64,000 nucleotides of DNA from Psychrobacter raelei (GTDB lineage: Bacteria > Pseudomonadota > Gammaproteobacteria > Pseudomonadales > Moraxellaceae), in contig NZ_CP093310.2 in the NCBI RefSeq assembly GCF_022631235.3, positions 2,790,001 to 2,854,000 on the forward strand, written 5' to 3'. The stretch's first letter is position 1. Each line of letters begins with the position of its first letter. The notes below the pieces were generated by a model. It did no database searches. It saw nothing but the letters and a program-made list of their open reading frames with translations, and was not told the origin of the DNA. The position numbers were made by a program, and so were the translations under genes. Positions 8,619 to 17,600 of this stretch are shown here, piece after piece.

Positions 8619-9605
8619 ATGAAACATAGAATAAAGAATATCTACCAAAACCTACATGCAAAATCGCCTGTTGTGGGTAAGGCGGCATCTTTCACCACCG
8701 CTGTGGGCGTGATTGGGGCCAACACCTTATCTTATGGATTGCCTTTATGGCTACTGGGTGCCACCAAAATTGCCACCGGCTCAAGCGTTGCTGACAATAC
8801 GGTCATTAAAATTGCCAAACACTGGATTACCACTAACAATCGCCTCATCGATAATGTGCTGCCTGAGAGAGATTGGCGTATTGAGCTGCCTGATGATTTG
8901 GAACAAGACAAACAGTATCTATTAATTAGTAACCATTTGTCTTGGGTAGATACCAGCATCGTGCAATATATCAGTCAAGACAGACTGCCTTTGACCCGCT
9001 TTTTTACCAAGTATAACCTTATTTATATCCCCTTTATCGGACAAGCTTTTTACTTCTTAGACTTCCCGATGATGAAGCGGCACAGTAAAGAAGAGATTGC
9101 CAAAAACCCGAGTCTAAAAGATCGTGACATATTAGAAGCCAAACGCGCTTGTGAACTCTTAAAAGACAAACCCTTTGCGCTACTCAATTATCTTGAAGGT
9201 ACCCGCTTCACGCCTGCTAAGCGTGATGCTCAAAAATCACCTTACAAAAACCTACTTCGCCCAAAAGCGGGGGGGATTTCTTTGGCGATTCAGGCGTTAG
9301 GCCCTCAAATTGATGGCATCTTGGACATGACAATTGTTTATCCTGATGGTAGCCCCTCTTATGCAGACTTGTGGAAAGGCAACGTCAAACGCCTTGGGGT
9401 ACATGTGCAGCGCATCGATATCCCGCAAGCTTTATTTACCGCCATTGAAGAGGGTGATTATAATAACGATAAGGCCATGCGCGAGACTATGTACACGTGG
9501 TTGGATGAGATTTGGCGCAATAAAGATGAGCAAATCTCACGCATGAAAGCGGATTTCATTGATAATCCCAAGTCAGTAGAGTCAGTAGAAAAGGCAGCAA
9601 GCTAA
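8619..9605 (+). CDS. YihG-type 1-acyl-glycerol-3-phosphate acyltransferase
   Basis: The protein (328 residues from ATG 8619) belongs to the PlsC-type acyltransferase superfamily, YihG branch. It shows the catalytic NHxxxxD motif as NHLSWVD and the second conserved block EGTRFTPAKR, plus FPMMKRHSKEE and LLRPKAGGISLAI, all close to E. coli YihG. The N-terminus has a hydrophobic segment, so it probably acts on lysophosphatidate at the inner membrane, shaping the acyl composition of phospholipids. A GTG at 8562 in the same frame would add 19 residues; the ATG at 8619 gives a more typical basic N-terminus but its ribosome site is weak, so the start is uncertain. Confidence 0.82.
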   Translation: MKHRIKNIYQNLHAKSPVVGKAASFTTAVGVIGANTLSYGLPLWLLGATKIATGSSVADNTVIKIAKHWITTNNRLIDNVLPERDWRIELPDDLEQDKQYLLISNHLSWVDTSIVQYISQDRLPLTRFFTKYNLIYIPFIGQAFYFLDFPMMKRHSKEEIAKNPSLKDRDILEAKRACELLKDKPFALLNYLEGTRFTPAKRDAQKSPYKNLLRPKAGGISLAIQALGPQIDGILDMTIVYPDGSPSYADLWKGNVKRLGVHVQRIDIPQALFTAIEEGDYNNDKAMRETMYTWLDEIWRNKDEQISRMKADFIDNPKSVESVEKAAS

Positions 9606-9713
9606 TCGGCTATTAGCGGTTATCAGTGTACTCATCTCATAATAAGGGTGACACTTAGCGTAAGTTATGGAATGATATTGCAGGACGATTCAACCTAGAG
9701 GCATCCCCCCTGC

Positions 9714-10790
9714 ATGACTGATTTAAAAAACGACGCCAACTTGTCACCCACTGACTCTATGAGACCCTCTACTGAGCCTGTCTCCCCTTTAAAAGGTAAG
9801 ACAGCCACCAAGCTGGCGCTGCTGTATGACATCGCTATGCTGGTTGTTATCATTATTGACTTAGCCATCATCAGCCTAGATTTGCTGCTTATGAGTAAGT
9901 TTGCCGCTCAAGTGGCTGAATGGCTCAGTTTATCTGAATCTTTAGGCATCTATGTCGATAACATCCACCATCCACTCAGGGTTTTGGGTGGGTTTTTTAC
10001 CATTTTTTTAATGGCAGAATTGGGGCTACGTTGGCTGTTGGCCATTATCAGCAAACAGTACACTCGGTGGCTCTTTTTTCCTTTCGCTCACTGGTATGAA
10101 GTACTTGGCTGTTTTCCCCAATTTCGGGCGTTACGTCTGCTGCGGGCATTTTTTATCGGGCGTAAGCTTTATCAACTAGGCTATCAGGTTCTACCCAAAA
10201 AATGGATAGCCACCGGTAAGTTCTATTATGACGTGGTATTTGAAGAGCTCTCTGATCGAGTGATTTTGACCGCCACTGATAACTTGCGTCAACAGTTCGC
10301 TGACGAAAAAGCGCATCAGCGCTTTATCGAAGACACTCTAAATAAGAACCGGCCTCACATCCAGTCTATGCTTGCCTCTTTGCTCAAGCAGCAGTTGGCA
10401 CCGCAGCTACAACACATGGCACGCAGCCAAGCCACCCGCGAGTTGTCCGAGCAAGTGGGTATAGCCGTACAAGAGGCACTTAACAACACCCCTGAGCTGC
10501 GTCGTTATTTGCGCTTGATTCCTATTGCCGGCACCCTTATTGAAGGCCAGTTGCACAGTGTCAGCCAAAACATAGGTGAGAACATCACTCAAACCCTATT
10601 CACTCATTTAACTCAGCCGCATATTACTGAAGCCATTATCGATGAGGTGGCCCAAACTATCGCCTATATTGACCTCAGTAATCCTGAGCTAGATGCCTTA
10701 CTATCAGGTATCATCAATGACGCTTTGAGCGCTTTTGAAGCTCAAGTAAAAGTACAACAATGGAAACACCAAGAATACTTGCATCTGTAG
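9714..10790 (+). CDS. Unrecognised membrane protein with S4-like basic helix
   Basis: I cannot name this 358-residue protein. It has a polar N-terminus, a strongly hydrophobic helix at about 37-60, a second at about 90-112, and then the segment RALRLLRAFFIGRK near residues 138-151, where basic residues recur every three or four positions as in an S4 voltage-sensor helix or an amphipathic interface helix. The remaining 200 residues are soluble-looking and helical, with repeated hydrophobic spacing (LLKQQLAPQL, LFTHLTQPHITEAI). No pore or selectivity filter sequence is seen, so a complete ion channel is unlikely. A weak AGAGG lies about 10 bases before the ATG. It is followed by minC after 156 bases. 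Confidence 0.7.
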   Translation: MTDLKNDANLSPTDSMRPSTEPVSPLKGKTATKLALLYDIAMLVVIIIDLAIISLDLLLMSKFAAQVAEWLSLSESLGIYVDNIHHPLRVLGGFFTIFLMAELGLRWLLAIISKQYTRWLFFPFAHWYEVLGCFPQFRALRLLRAFFIGRKLYQLGYQVLPKKWIATGKFYYDVVFEELSDRVILTATDNLRQQFADEKAHQRFIEDTLNKNRPHIQSMLASLLKQQLAPQLQHMARSQATRELSEQVGIAVQEALNNTPELRRYLRLIPIAGTLIEGQLHSVSQNIGENITQTLFTHLTQPHITEAIIDEVAQTIAYIDLSNPELDALLSGIINDALSAFEAQVKVQQWKHQEYLHL

Positions 10791-10946
10791 CCTATAATTA
10801 TAATAATCGTAGGCTGACGCTCATAAAATCAGATCCAAGTTAACGCTCTTTATCCCCCCTATCTAAGCCGGCTTATAGGACAGAGCTTTTTTCACCAATA
10901 ACCCTAATTAAAAAAACTTTGCTGTTTTGATCTTTAAGGATTTACT

Positions 10947-11816
10947 ATGACCGCCGCCACTGAGGTTACCCCTGCATTAAAAATGTTTGGCAAAATGCTC
11001 ACCTTTACCCGTATCAAGTTAGAAACCGATAATTTAACAGAAATTGAAGCTTATCTATCGGGCCAACTAAGTAATAAAGACAGTCAAATCCCAGTAATTA
11101 TTGACAGTGACATTGAGCAAGATTTAGACGCTTTGGTTGAGCTATTTTGGTCTTGGGGACTTCAGCCTATTGGCGTGGTCACAGGGGTGTTAGATGACGC
11201 AGCCAAGGCCAAGCGCTTGGCAATATTCCCAGGCGATGGGAAGCGTATTGAGCGCATCCGTCCAATCAAAAAGGCAGTGGTCAATGAGCCGCAAGCAGCA
11301 GTAAATGCCACTCAGGCCACCCAGAACATGGATGGCTCACAGAGCATCAGTCCCACTCAAGGTCAAGATCTCGTCACTGAGCCTTCTGCCGATACTACAT
11401 CGGCTACTGTGCAGGCGGCCAATACTAACAGCGACATCATCTCCGAAAGCCATAGCGACTTTGGCAGTGTGGATGCCATGACCACCTTGTTTTATGATCA
11501 GATGCTGCGCTCAGGCCAAAGCATCAATCATGTGGGCGGCGACTTGGTATTAACCAACAGTGTTAATAACGGTGCTGAAGCCATTACCGACAACAGCTTA
11601 CATGTCTATGGCCGAGCGCAAGGTCGCTTGGTAGCCGGTGCCACAGGGGACAAAGATGCACGTATCTTCTGTCAGCGCTTTAACCCCTCACTGGTATCTG
11701 TGGCCGGAACCTATTGCTTAAATGATAATATTCCTCAAGAGATGATTGATAAGCCGGTCCAAGTTAGATACGTTGAGGGACAAGGCTTGGTGTTTGAGAT
11801 TATTACCGATAACTGA
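10947..11816 (+). CDS. minC: Septum-site determining protein MinC
   Basis: The 289-residue product has the two-domain plan of MinC. The N-terminal domain (about 1-115) inhibits FtsZ assembly, then comes a Gln/Ser/Thr-rich linker (about 120-180), and the C-terminal beta-helical domain (about 185-289) carries LHVYGRAQGRLVAGATGD and IFCQRFNPSLVSVAG, the surface that binds MinD. The linker is longer than in E. coli MinC (231 residues). AAGGA precedes the ATG by 8 bases. Unlike E. coli, 371 bases separate minC from minD, so minDE may have its own promoter. Confidence 0.95.
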   Translation: MTAATEVTPALKMFGKMLTFTRIKLETDNLTEIEAYLSGQLSNKDSQIPVIIDSDIEQDLDALVELFWSWGLQPIGVVTGVLDDAAKAKRLAIFPGDGKRIERIRPIKKAVVNEPQAAVNATQATQNMDGSQSISPTQGQDLVTEPSADTTSATVQAANTNSDIISESHSDFGSVDAMTTLFYDQMLRSGQSINHVGGDLVLTNSVNNGAEAITDNSLHVYGRAQGRLVAGATGDKDARIFCQRFNPSLVSVAGTYCLNDNIPQEMIDKPVQVRYVEGQGLVFEIITDN

Positions 11817-12187
11817 TAACAGTGGAGCAGACATCTGGGGCATAATCGGTTGAATGCCGCTTGTGTCCATTTTAATCGATTATACCTAAAGCTTTGATAG
11901 CAAAAATTTACCTTTAATAGTAATAAAATAGAAATAAAACTCTGTATTAAACTTACACGTAATAAGCACTCAAAGCCTTTATAATCAAGCGAATGCTATG
12001 ACTTTAAGGTTATCTGTGATAATCTAGAGCCACAAAATTTGACTTTTTGGTGCATTTGTATTTTGTGTTGTCGACTACAAAATGTCGCTCACAGGGTAAG
12101 TCAACACTGTCCCTAAAAAGTGCGCCTAATCTTATAACAGTTATGGGCACATTCTGCCCATTTTCATATTCATAGGAGTATGCCATA
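11817..12187 (+). other. minC-minD intergenic region
   Basis: No gene is seen. The region is AT-rich and holds a TATAAT at 11980-11985, but without a good -35 at standard spacing. The start of minD is set by AGGAG at 12174-12178. Confidence 0.45.
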
Positions 12188-13000
12188 GTGGCAAAAATCG
12201 TTGTAATTACCTCAGGTAAAGGCGGTGTCGGAAAAACTACGACCAGTGCTTCATTTGCCGCAGGTCTAGCATTGCGGGGTTACAAAACCGTTGTCATCGA
12301 CTTCGATGTGGGCTTACGTAACCTTGACTTACTTATGGGCTGCGAAAACCGTATCGTCTATGATTTCGTTGATGTTATCTCAGGCAATGCCCGTTTGTCA
12401 CAAGCCTTGGTAAAAGACAAACAGCTAGAGAATTTGTACATCTTGCCTGCCAGCCAAACCCGTGACAAAGACGCCCTAACCGATGAAGGGGTGGCTGAAG
12501 TTATCGATGAGTTGTCTAAACAGTTTGACTATATTATCTGTGACTCTCCGGCCGGTATTGAGCGCGGTGCTCAGTTGGCCATGTATCATGCAGATGAAGC
12601 CATCATCGTCACCAACCCTGAAATCTCCTCTGTACGCGATTCGGATCGCATTATCGGTGTTCTGCAAAGCCGTACCAAAAAGGTAGAAGAAGGCACAGGT
12701 ACCGTTCGTGAGCACTTGGTAATCAATCGCTACAATCCTGAACGTGCGGCTGCCAAAGAGATGATGGATATCGACACCATCTCTAATGACATCCTAAAAG
12801 TGCCTTTATTAGGTGTGGTGCCTGAGAGCAATAGTGTACTAGAAGCCTCAAACCATGGTGAACCAGTCATTCATAACCCAGACTCAATTGCGGGTCAATG
12901 CTATGAAGATATCGTGGCGCGTTTCTTAGGGGAAGAAAGACCATTACGTCACATTGATGTTAAGAAGAAGAGCTTCTTGCAACGCTGGTTTGGGGGTTAA
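12188..13000 (+). CDS. minD: Septum-site determining ATPase MinD
   Basis: The 270-residue protein has the deviant Walker A motif GKGGVGKTT at residues 10-18, the switch segment [16 protein letters not shown] and the C-terminal amphipathic helix [10 protein letters not shown] that attaches ATP-bound MinD to the membrane. MinD recruits MinC and is released by MinE, which together keep the division ring at midcell. The start is GTG at 12188 with AGGAG nine bases upstream; the nearby ATG at 12179 runs straight into a TAG. minE follows after two bases. Confidence 0.97.
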   Translation: MAKIVVITSGKGGVGKTTTSASFAAGLALRGYKTVVIDFDVGLRNLDLLMGCENRIVYDFVDVISGNARLSQALVKDKQLENLYILPASQTRDKDALTDEGVAEVIDELSKQFDYIICDSPAGIERGAQLAMYHADEAIIVTNPEISSVRDSDRIIGVLQSRTKKVEEGTGTVREHLVINRYNPERAAAKEMMDIDTISNDILKVPLLGVVPESNSVLEASNHGEPVIHNPDSIAGQCYEDIVARFLGEERPLRHIDVKKKSFLQRWFGG

Positions 13001-13002
13001 GG

Positions 13003-13290
13003 ATGTCAACACGGAAGAAAGGATTTTGGAGCGCTCTGTTTGGGACAGAAACCAAATCATCAGGCAGCGCCAATACAGCTACTGAGCGACTGAAAGTTAT
13101 CGTTGCCAGTGAAAATCGTCTCAATTCACGCTTAACTGCTGACCGTATCGAGAAAATGAAACGTGAAATTCTTGAAGTGGTGAACAAGTACGTTAATGGG
13201 GTGCAAATCAACGATGTAAACATCAATCACCGTCATGAGGACAACCTTGACGTGTTAGAGATGAACATCAACTTACCTGACGCCAAATAA
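13003..13290 (+). CDS. minE: Cell division topological factor MinE
   Basis: This 95-residue protein fits MinE: an N-terminal anti-MinCD segment ([14 protein letters not shown] near 26-39) followed by the topological-specificity domain with ILEVVNKYV and the C-terminal [11 protein letters not shown]. It stimulates the MinD ATPase and drives the pole-to-pole cycle. It is translationally linked to minD, whose TAA is followed by GG and the minE ATG. Confidence 0.96.
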   Translation: MSTRKKGFWSALFGTETKSSGSANTATERLKVIVASENRLNSRLTADRIEKMKREILEVVNKYVNGVQINDVNINHRHEDNLDVLEMNINLPDAK

Positions 13291-13352
13291 TGGTGTTATT
13301 GAGGTATGACAGGTAATTTTTACTAAAAAGCCGCTTATCTCAAGCTATACCT

Positions 13353-13384
13353 AAAAAGCCGCCCTCAATGAGGGCGGCTTTTTT
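13353..13384. terminator. Bidirectional terminator between minE and cytochrome b561
   Basis: A strong GC-rich stem (AAAAAGCCGCCCTC with GAGGGCGGCTTTTT) and a 3-base loop have A-runs on one side and T-runs on the other, so it can end minDE on the plus strand and the convergent cytochrome b561 gene on the minus strand. Confidence 0.92.
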
Positions 13385-13399
13385 AATTTTAGGCTGAAG

Positions 13400-13942
13400 C
13401 TATTTGATGCGTGCTAAGATATTGTCTTTTTTGATAAATTGATGCTGCAATGCGGCTAAAATGTGTAATGCTGTGAACGCCAACAAGGCCGGCCAGAACA
13501 CATCAGTATGTAATTCATTGATAAAGCGCGCCTGGCTGCGATCAGTGGTCAAAACACTGGGTAAATCAAATAAGCCAAACACCTCAATACCACGTCCCCC
13601 ATACCAAGTCATCAAAATACCTGAAAGTGGCATAGCGAATAACAGCACATAAAGCACTAAATGGCTAATGTGTGACAACGCGGTCTGCCACTTTGGCATG
13701 ACCACAGGCGCTGGTGTTGGACTAATCACCCTGACAATGACACGGAAAATCATCCAAAGCAGTAGGCTTAAGCCAAAGGATCTATGCAGGTCTATAAACG
13801 TATTGCCATCTGAGTTTTGATGTAAGGTAATCATCGCCCAAGTAATGACCAGTAATAAAGCACTGCCCCAATGAAACAGCTTAACGGCACGCGACCACAT
13901 AGTGGGTCTTAAAGGGGTTACTGCATTTGTGTTAACAGACAT
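13400..13942 (-). CDS. Cytochrome b561 family protein
   Basis: The 180-residue protein has four hydrophobic segments and the histidine pattern of the bacterial cytochrome b561 (YodB/CybB) family: KLFHW (His24), LHRSFG (near 53), HISHL, and LHILAALQHQF near the C-terminus. These bind two b-haems in the inner membrane and pass electrons, often from quinol; some members act on superoxide. It is a single-gene unit convergent with minE, sharing the terminator at 13353-13384. No partner c-type cytochrome is next to it. Confidence 0.88.
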   Translation of the reverse strand: MSVNTNAVTPLRPTMWSRAVKLFHWGSALLLVITWAMITLHQNSDGNTFIDLHRSFGLSLLLWMIFRVIVRVISPTPAPVVMPKWQTALSHISHLVLYVLLFAMPLSGILMTWYGGRGIEVFGLFDLPSVLTTDRSQARFINELHTDVFWPALLAFTALHILAALQHQFIKKDNILARIK

Positions 13943-14079
13943 AGGTTACCTATATTGAGTGGAACTCAAATCAATAAATACCAAAAAACGTTTAGATAAT
14001 AACTGAGTATTATAAGGGACTGAACGCTATTATGGTAACCTGTGATTATTTTGAGTTATCGCATTTTTTTATGGGGCAA

Positions 14080-14535
14080 TTACTTTGTTTTATACAGCAT
14101 CTTAGCAAGCTTGGCTAAGTCTGGTACCACAAAGACCTGTTGGTCTAGTATCACCTCTTGAAACACAAAGTTAGGCGCCGTACTGGCTGTGGATATAGGG
14201 CTGGTATCAAGGTCTTTGATATCCGATACTTGGATATAACGCTCGGTTAGCGCCCCCTCAATCAATAAGCCGAGCCGTTGTTGCTCACTACTGCCCTCTA
14301 AAATAACCACTGTTGTTGGGGCCGCATTGGTCAAGAGCAAAGAATATACAGCCAGCGGTTGCTGCTGCCATTCGTAACTGCTTACTCGCTCAGAACAGGC
14401 CATACTGTCCAAGATAAGTGCGCTCGGCACTATCCAGTCGGGCTGAGTGCCACGTGGAATGATAGTGATATTTAGGCCACCTTGATTGAGCATTAATAGG
14501 GGGCTAATTTTCAGGGAGGATGGGCTGTTTTTCAC
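14080..14535 (-). CDS. Putative CheW-like protein (ChpC-like)
   Basis: This 151-residue protein is weakly conserved, but its position directly after chpA and its layout (IPRGTQPDWIVPSALI near the start, a YEWQQQPLAVYSL segment, then TVVILEG and a GLLIEGALTERYIQ segment) match the ChpC proteins, degenerate CheW adaptors of the Pil-Chp system. In P. aeruginosa, ChpC helps link receptors to the kinase. The assignment relies on context and faint resemblance, so it is tentative. It begins 124 bases after the chpA stop and could be the last gene of the operon. Confidence 0.6.
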   Translation of the reverse strand: MKNSPSSLKISPLLMLNQGGLNITIIPRGTQPDWIVPSALILDSMACSERVSSYEWQQQPLAVYSLLLTNAAPTTVVILEGSSEQQRLGLLIEGALTERYIQVSDIKDLDTSPISTASTAPNFVFQEVILDQQVFVVPDLAKLAKMLYKTK

Positions 14536-14659
14536 GACTTCTGTGCCTTATTAAGAGAGTGTATGACATGAGGCTTGGCGACTACTGGGAGTGTTTGGTG
14601 ATGAGCATTGCTGGTAGCTGCTGATTATCCATCCCCTTTGCTTGGTCATCACTGATAAA

Positions 14660-17600
14660 TTAGCTGATGAGATTTTGAATAAGCGCCACCAGTTTCGCTT
14701 CTTGGAATGGCTTGCCCAGGTAGGCATTAACCCCTATTTTTAGCGCCCGCTGACGGTGCTTATCACCGCTACGCGAAGTAATCATAATGATTGGCAGATG
14801 ACTGATAGCTTGATTGTGACGCACATGGGTAGCCACCTCAAAGCCATCCATACGTGGCATCTCAATATCAAGTAGCATTAAATCAGGGCGCAAGGTTTGT
14901 AGCATCTCGACTGCCTCTACCCCGTCACGAGCAACATGAGCTTGATAACCCTGTCGCTGTAGCATGCGTGCGGTTACCTTGCGCACCGTTACCGAGTCAT
15001 CAACAATCAAGATTTGTGGTTTAAGGGATTTGGTAGCAGGCGCTGGATTTTGAATGACCCGCTCAGGTTGTGTACTGCCACTTAATCGACTCTGAGCACT
15101 TATGGGAAGCGATGCTTTACGTATCAAGGCCTGCACATCTAAAATAAGCATGACCGAGCCTTCAGCCGTAATGGTGGCAGCCGATAAGCCAGCGATGCTT
15201 GATAGCGGACGGCCTAATGGCTTAACCACCACCTCAGAGCGAGAGCCTATAATCTCATCGACATGTAGCGCAAAGCTTTGTCCAGCGTGATGTTTAATTA
15301 ACAGCACCGGTAAGCTGTCTTGCGTATCGAATACTTTAACATCCACCGTCTCACCGGATAGCAGCTGGGTCAGATAGCGCACTCGATACGGTTTACCCCC
15401 CACATTAAGCTGTGCCGACTCATGACCGCCCACGGTATTTGGCGATCCATTTTGATTGCGATTACGCTTAGAATCATACAAACTGCGCAAACGTTGTGCC
15501 GCTATTCGCTCAATCCGTTCAATTTGTAATAAAGGCACTGCATAAGTTTGATCCCCTGCCCGAACAACCAGAGCATCAATCACCGCAAGGGTCAGTGGTA
15601 ATGTGAGGGTGAACTCTGCCCCTTGATTAGCACTGGAGTGCACGGTGATGTTACCCCCCAGCTGGCGTACTTCATTGAGCACCACGTCCATGCCCACACC
15701 GCGCCCTGATATCTGAGTGAGGCTACTGGCGGTCGACAGCCCTGCATGGAAGATATATTGCATCACTTCCAGATCACTTAAGGTATTGTCTTGGGCATCC
15801 ATAAGCCTGCAAGCGATTGCTTTTTTACGCACAGAATTGACATCAATACCTTGACCGTCATCTTTAACACGAATGACAATTTCGCTGCCTTTTCGGCCCA
15901 TCTCAATGATGATATGACCTGTGCGCGGCTTGCCTAACGCTTCGCGCTGATCTGGCGTCTCTAAGCCATGATCGATGGCGTTGCGAACCATATGCTCAAG
16001 TGGTGCAGTGAGACGCTCAAGCACAGTTCTATCTATCTCATCTATATCGGTGATGAGCTCAAGCTTGGCCTCTTTATCCACCTCATTTGCGGTCTGTCGA
16101 AGCGTACGCTGCAATCTGGGCAGTAGCCGCGAAAAAGGCACCATCCTTGAGCTCATCAGCCCCTCTTGCATCTGGGTCTGAATCTGTGACAGCTGCAGCA
16201 ATAAGCTCTCCGTCTCACGGGTCTTGCTGCGCAAGCTGGTTCTAATCTCCAATAAGTCTGACGCCGATTCGGACAAAGACTTCGACAACTGATTAAGCGC
16301 TGAGTACTGATCCATCTCAAGTGGATCAAAGCTTTGATCGGCTTGTAAGACGTGGTCCTCAATCTGAGAGCGTATCTGAGCCTCAAGCTCAATATCCATA
16401 CGCCGCAACTGCTCTGCCAGACGCTGTACGGTAGACTCCATCTCACTTAACGTACCTGCCACGCTGCTCATATTGAGCTCAATACCTGAACGACGAATAG
16501 CCGACTCTGCCGATAAATCAATCATCTGCTCCATCAGCTTGGCAGGCACCCGAATCATCTCGTTGCTGCTATCTTGCGTCGCACCACTGTCAGATCTTAG
16601 CAAGCTAGGTGGCATCTGACTGATATCATGGGCACTCTGTTTGTGGTCAATGTTTTCAGTACTTTGAGCCTTTGGCGCCTTATTTTCAGCCATTATAGTA
16701 GCTTTAACAGACACTTTATCATGGTCAGCCGCAGTATCCCCCTCTGTGTAAAGCTGAATCGGCTTAACATCAGACTCCGGTAGTCGCTTGCTACGTACTA
16801 TGGTCTGCAGTTTGGCCACCAGCTCAGGCACAAAAAATGACTGCCCTTGACGCACCAAACTGTCTACTTGAGCGGACAAGGTATCTTGTACTGACTGCAT
16901 CAGTGCCACCCAATTAGCATCAGGCACAATTTGCTGATCTAACAAATACTCGTATAACGTCTCCGCTTCATGTGTCAGCTCAGCTAAGCTATCTATACCA
17001 GCCATGCGTGCCCCACCTTTTAAGGTGTGTAGATAACGCAGCAAAACGTTAACCGGTGCTAAATCCGCTGGGTTTTGTTGCCATAAGCGCAACTGCTCTT
17101 GGCTATCTGTATCAAGCTGCTGTGCTTCTTCAATAAAGATGGCAAGCAGCTCAGCATCTGCCTCGGTGTTTTGTTGTTCGTTATCATCGCTTAACCCCTG
17201 TTTGCTTTTAGGCTCAGCACTGAATCGGTTTATCAAAGGTCGGCTGGCCTGAGCTTTATTTAACTCATCACCGAGCTGAGCCAATAATGTGTCATCCACT
17301 TTGAGCGTCATGCGACCTGCCAAAGCGTCAAATAAGCCAGTCAACTGCTCGTGCACGGCAATCAAAAGAGCAAGCCTTCGGCGGTCGTGCAGCCATTTTT
17401 GAGCAAGTTCAATGTCATTACTAAATGCTTGATATACCAACTGCAAACAATTTAGGACACTGATAAATTTGGCAGAATGACCCACACGTAAGCTCAGCTG
17501 CTTAATTTGCTGAAGCATATCGTCCACATAACCTTGAAGGCTTTGCTGCGATAAAGACTGCTCACTGCTTTGTTCAGCTTCATTATCCTCTATCGGCTCA

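Noticed and set aside
12039..12044. TTGACT as a -35 of a minD promoter
   Set aside because: No acceptable -10 about 17 bases downstream.
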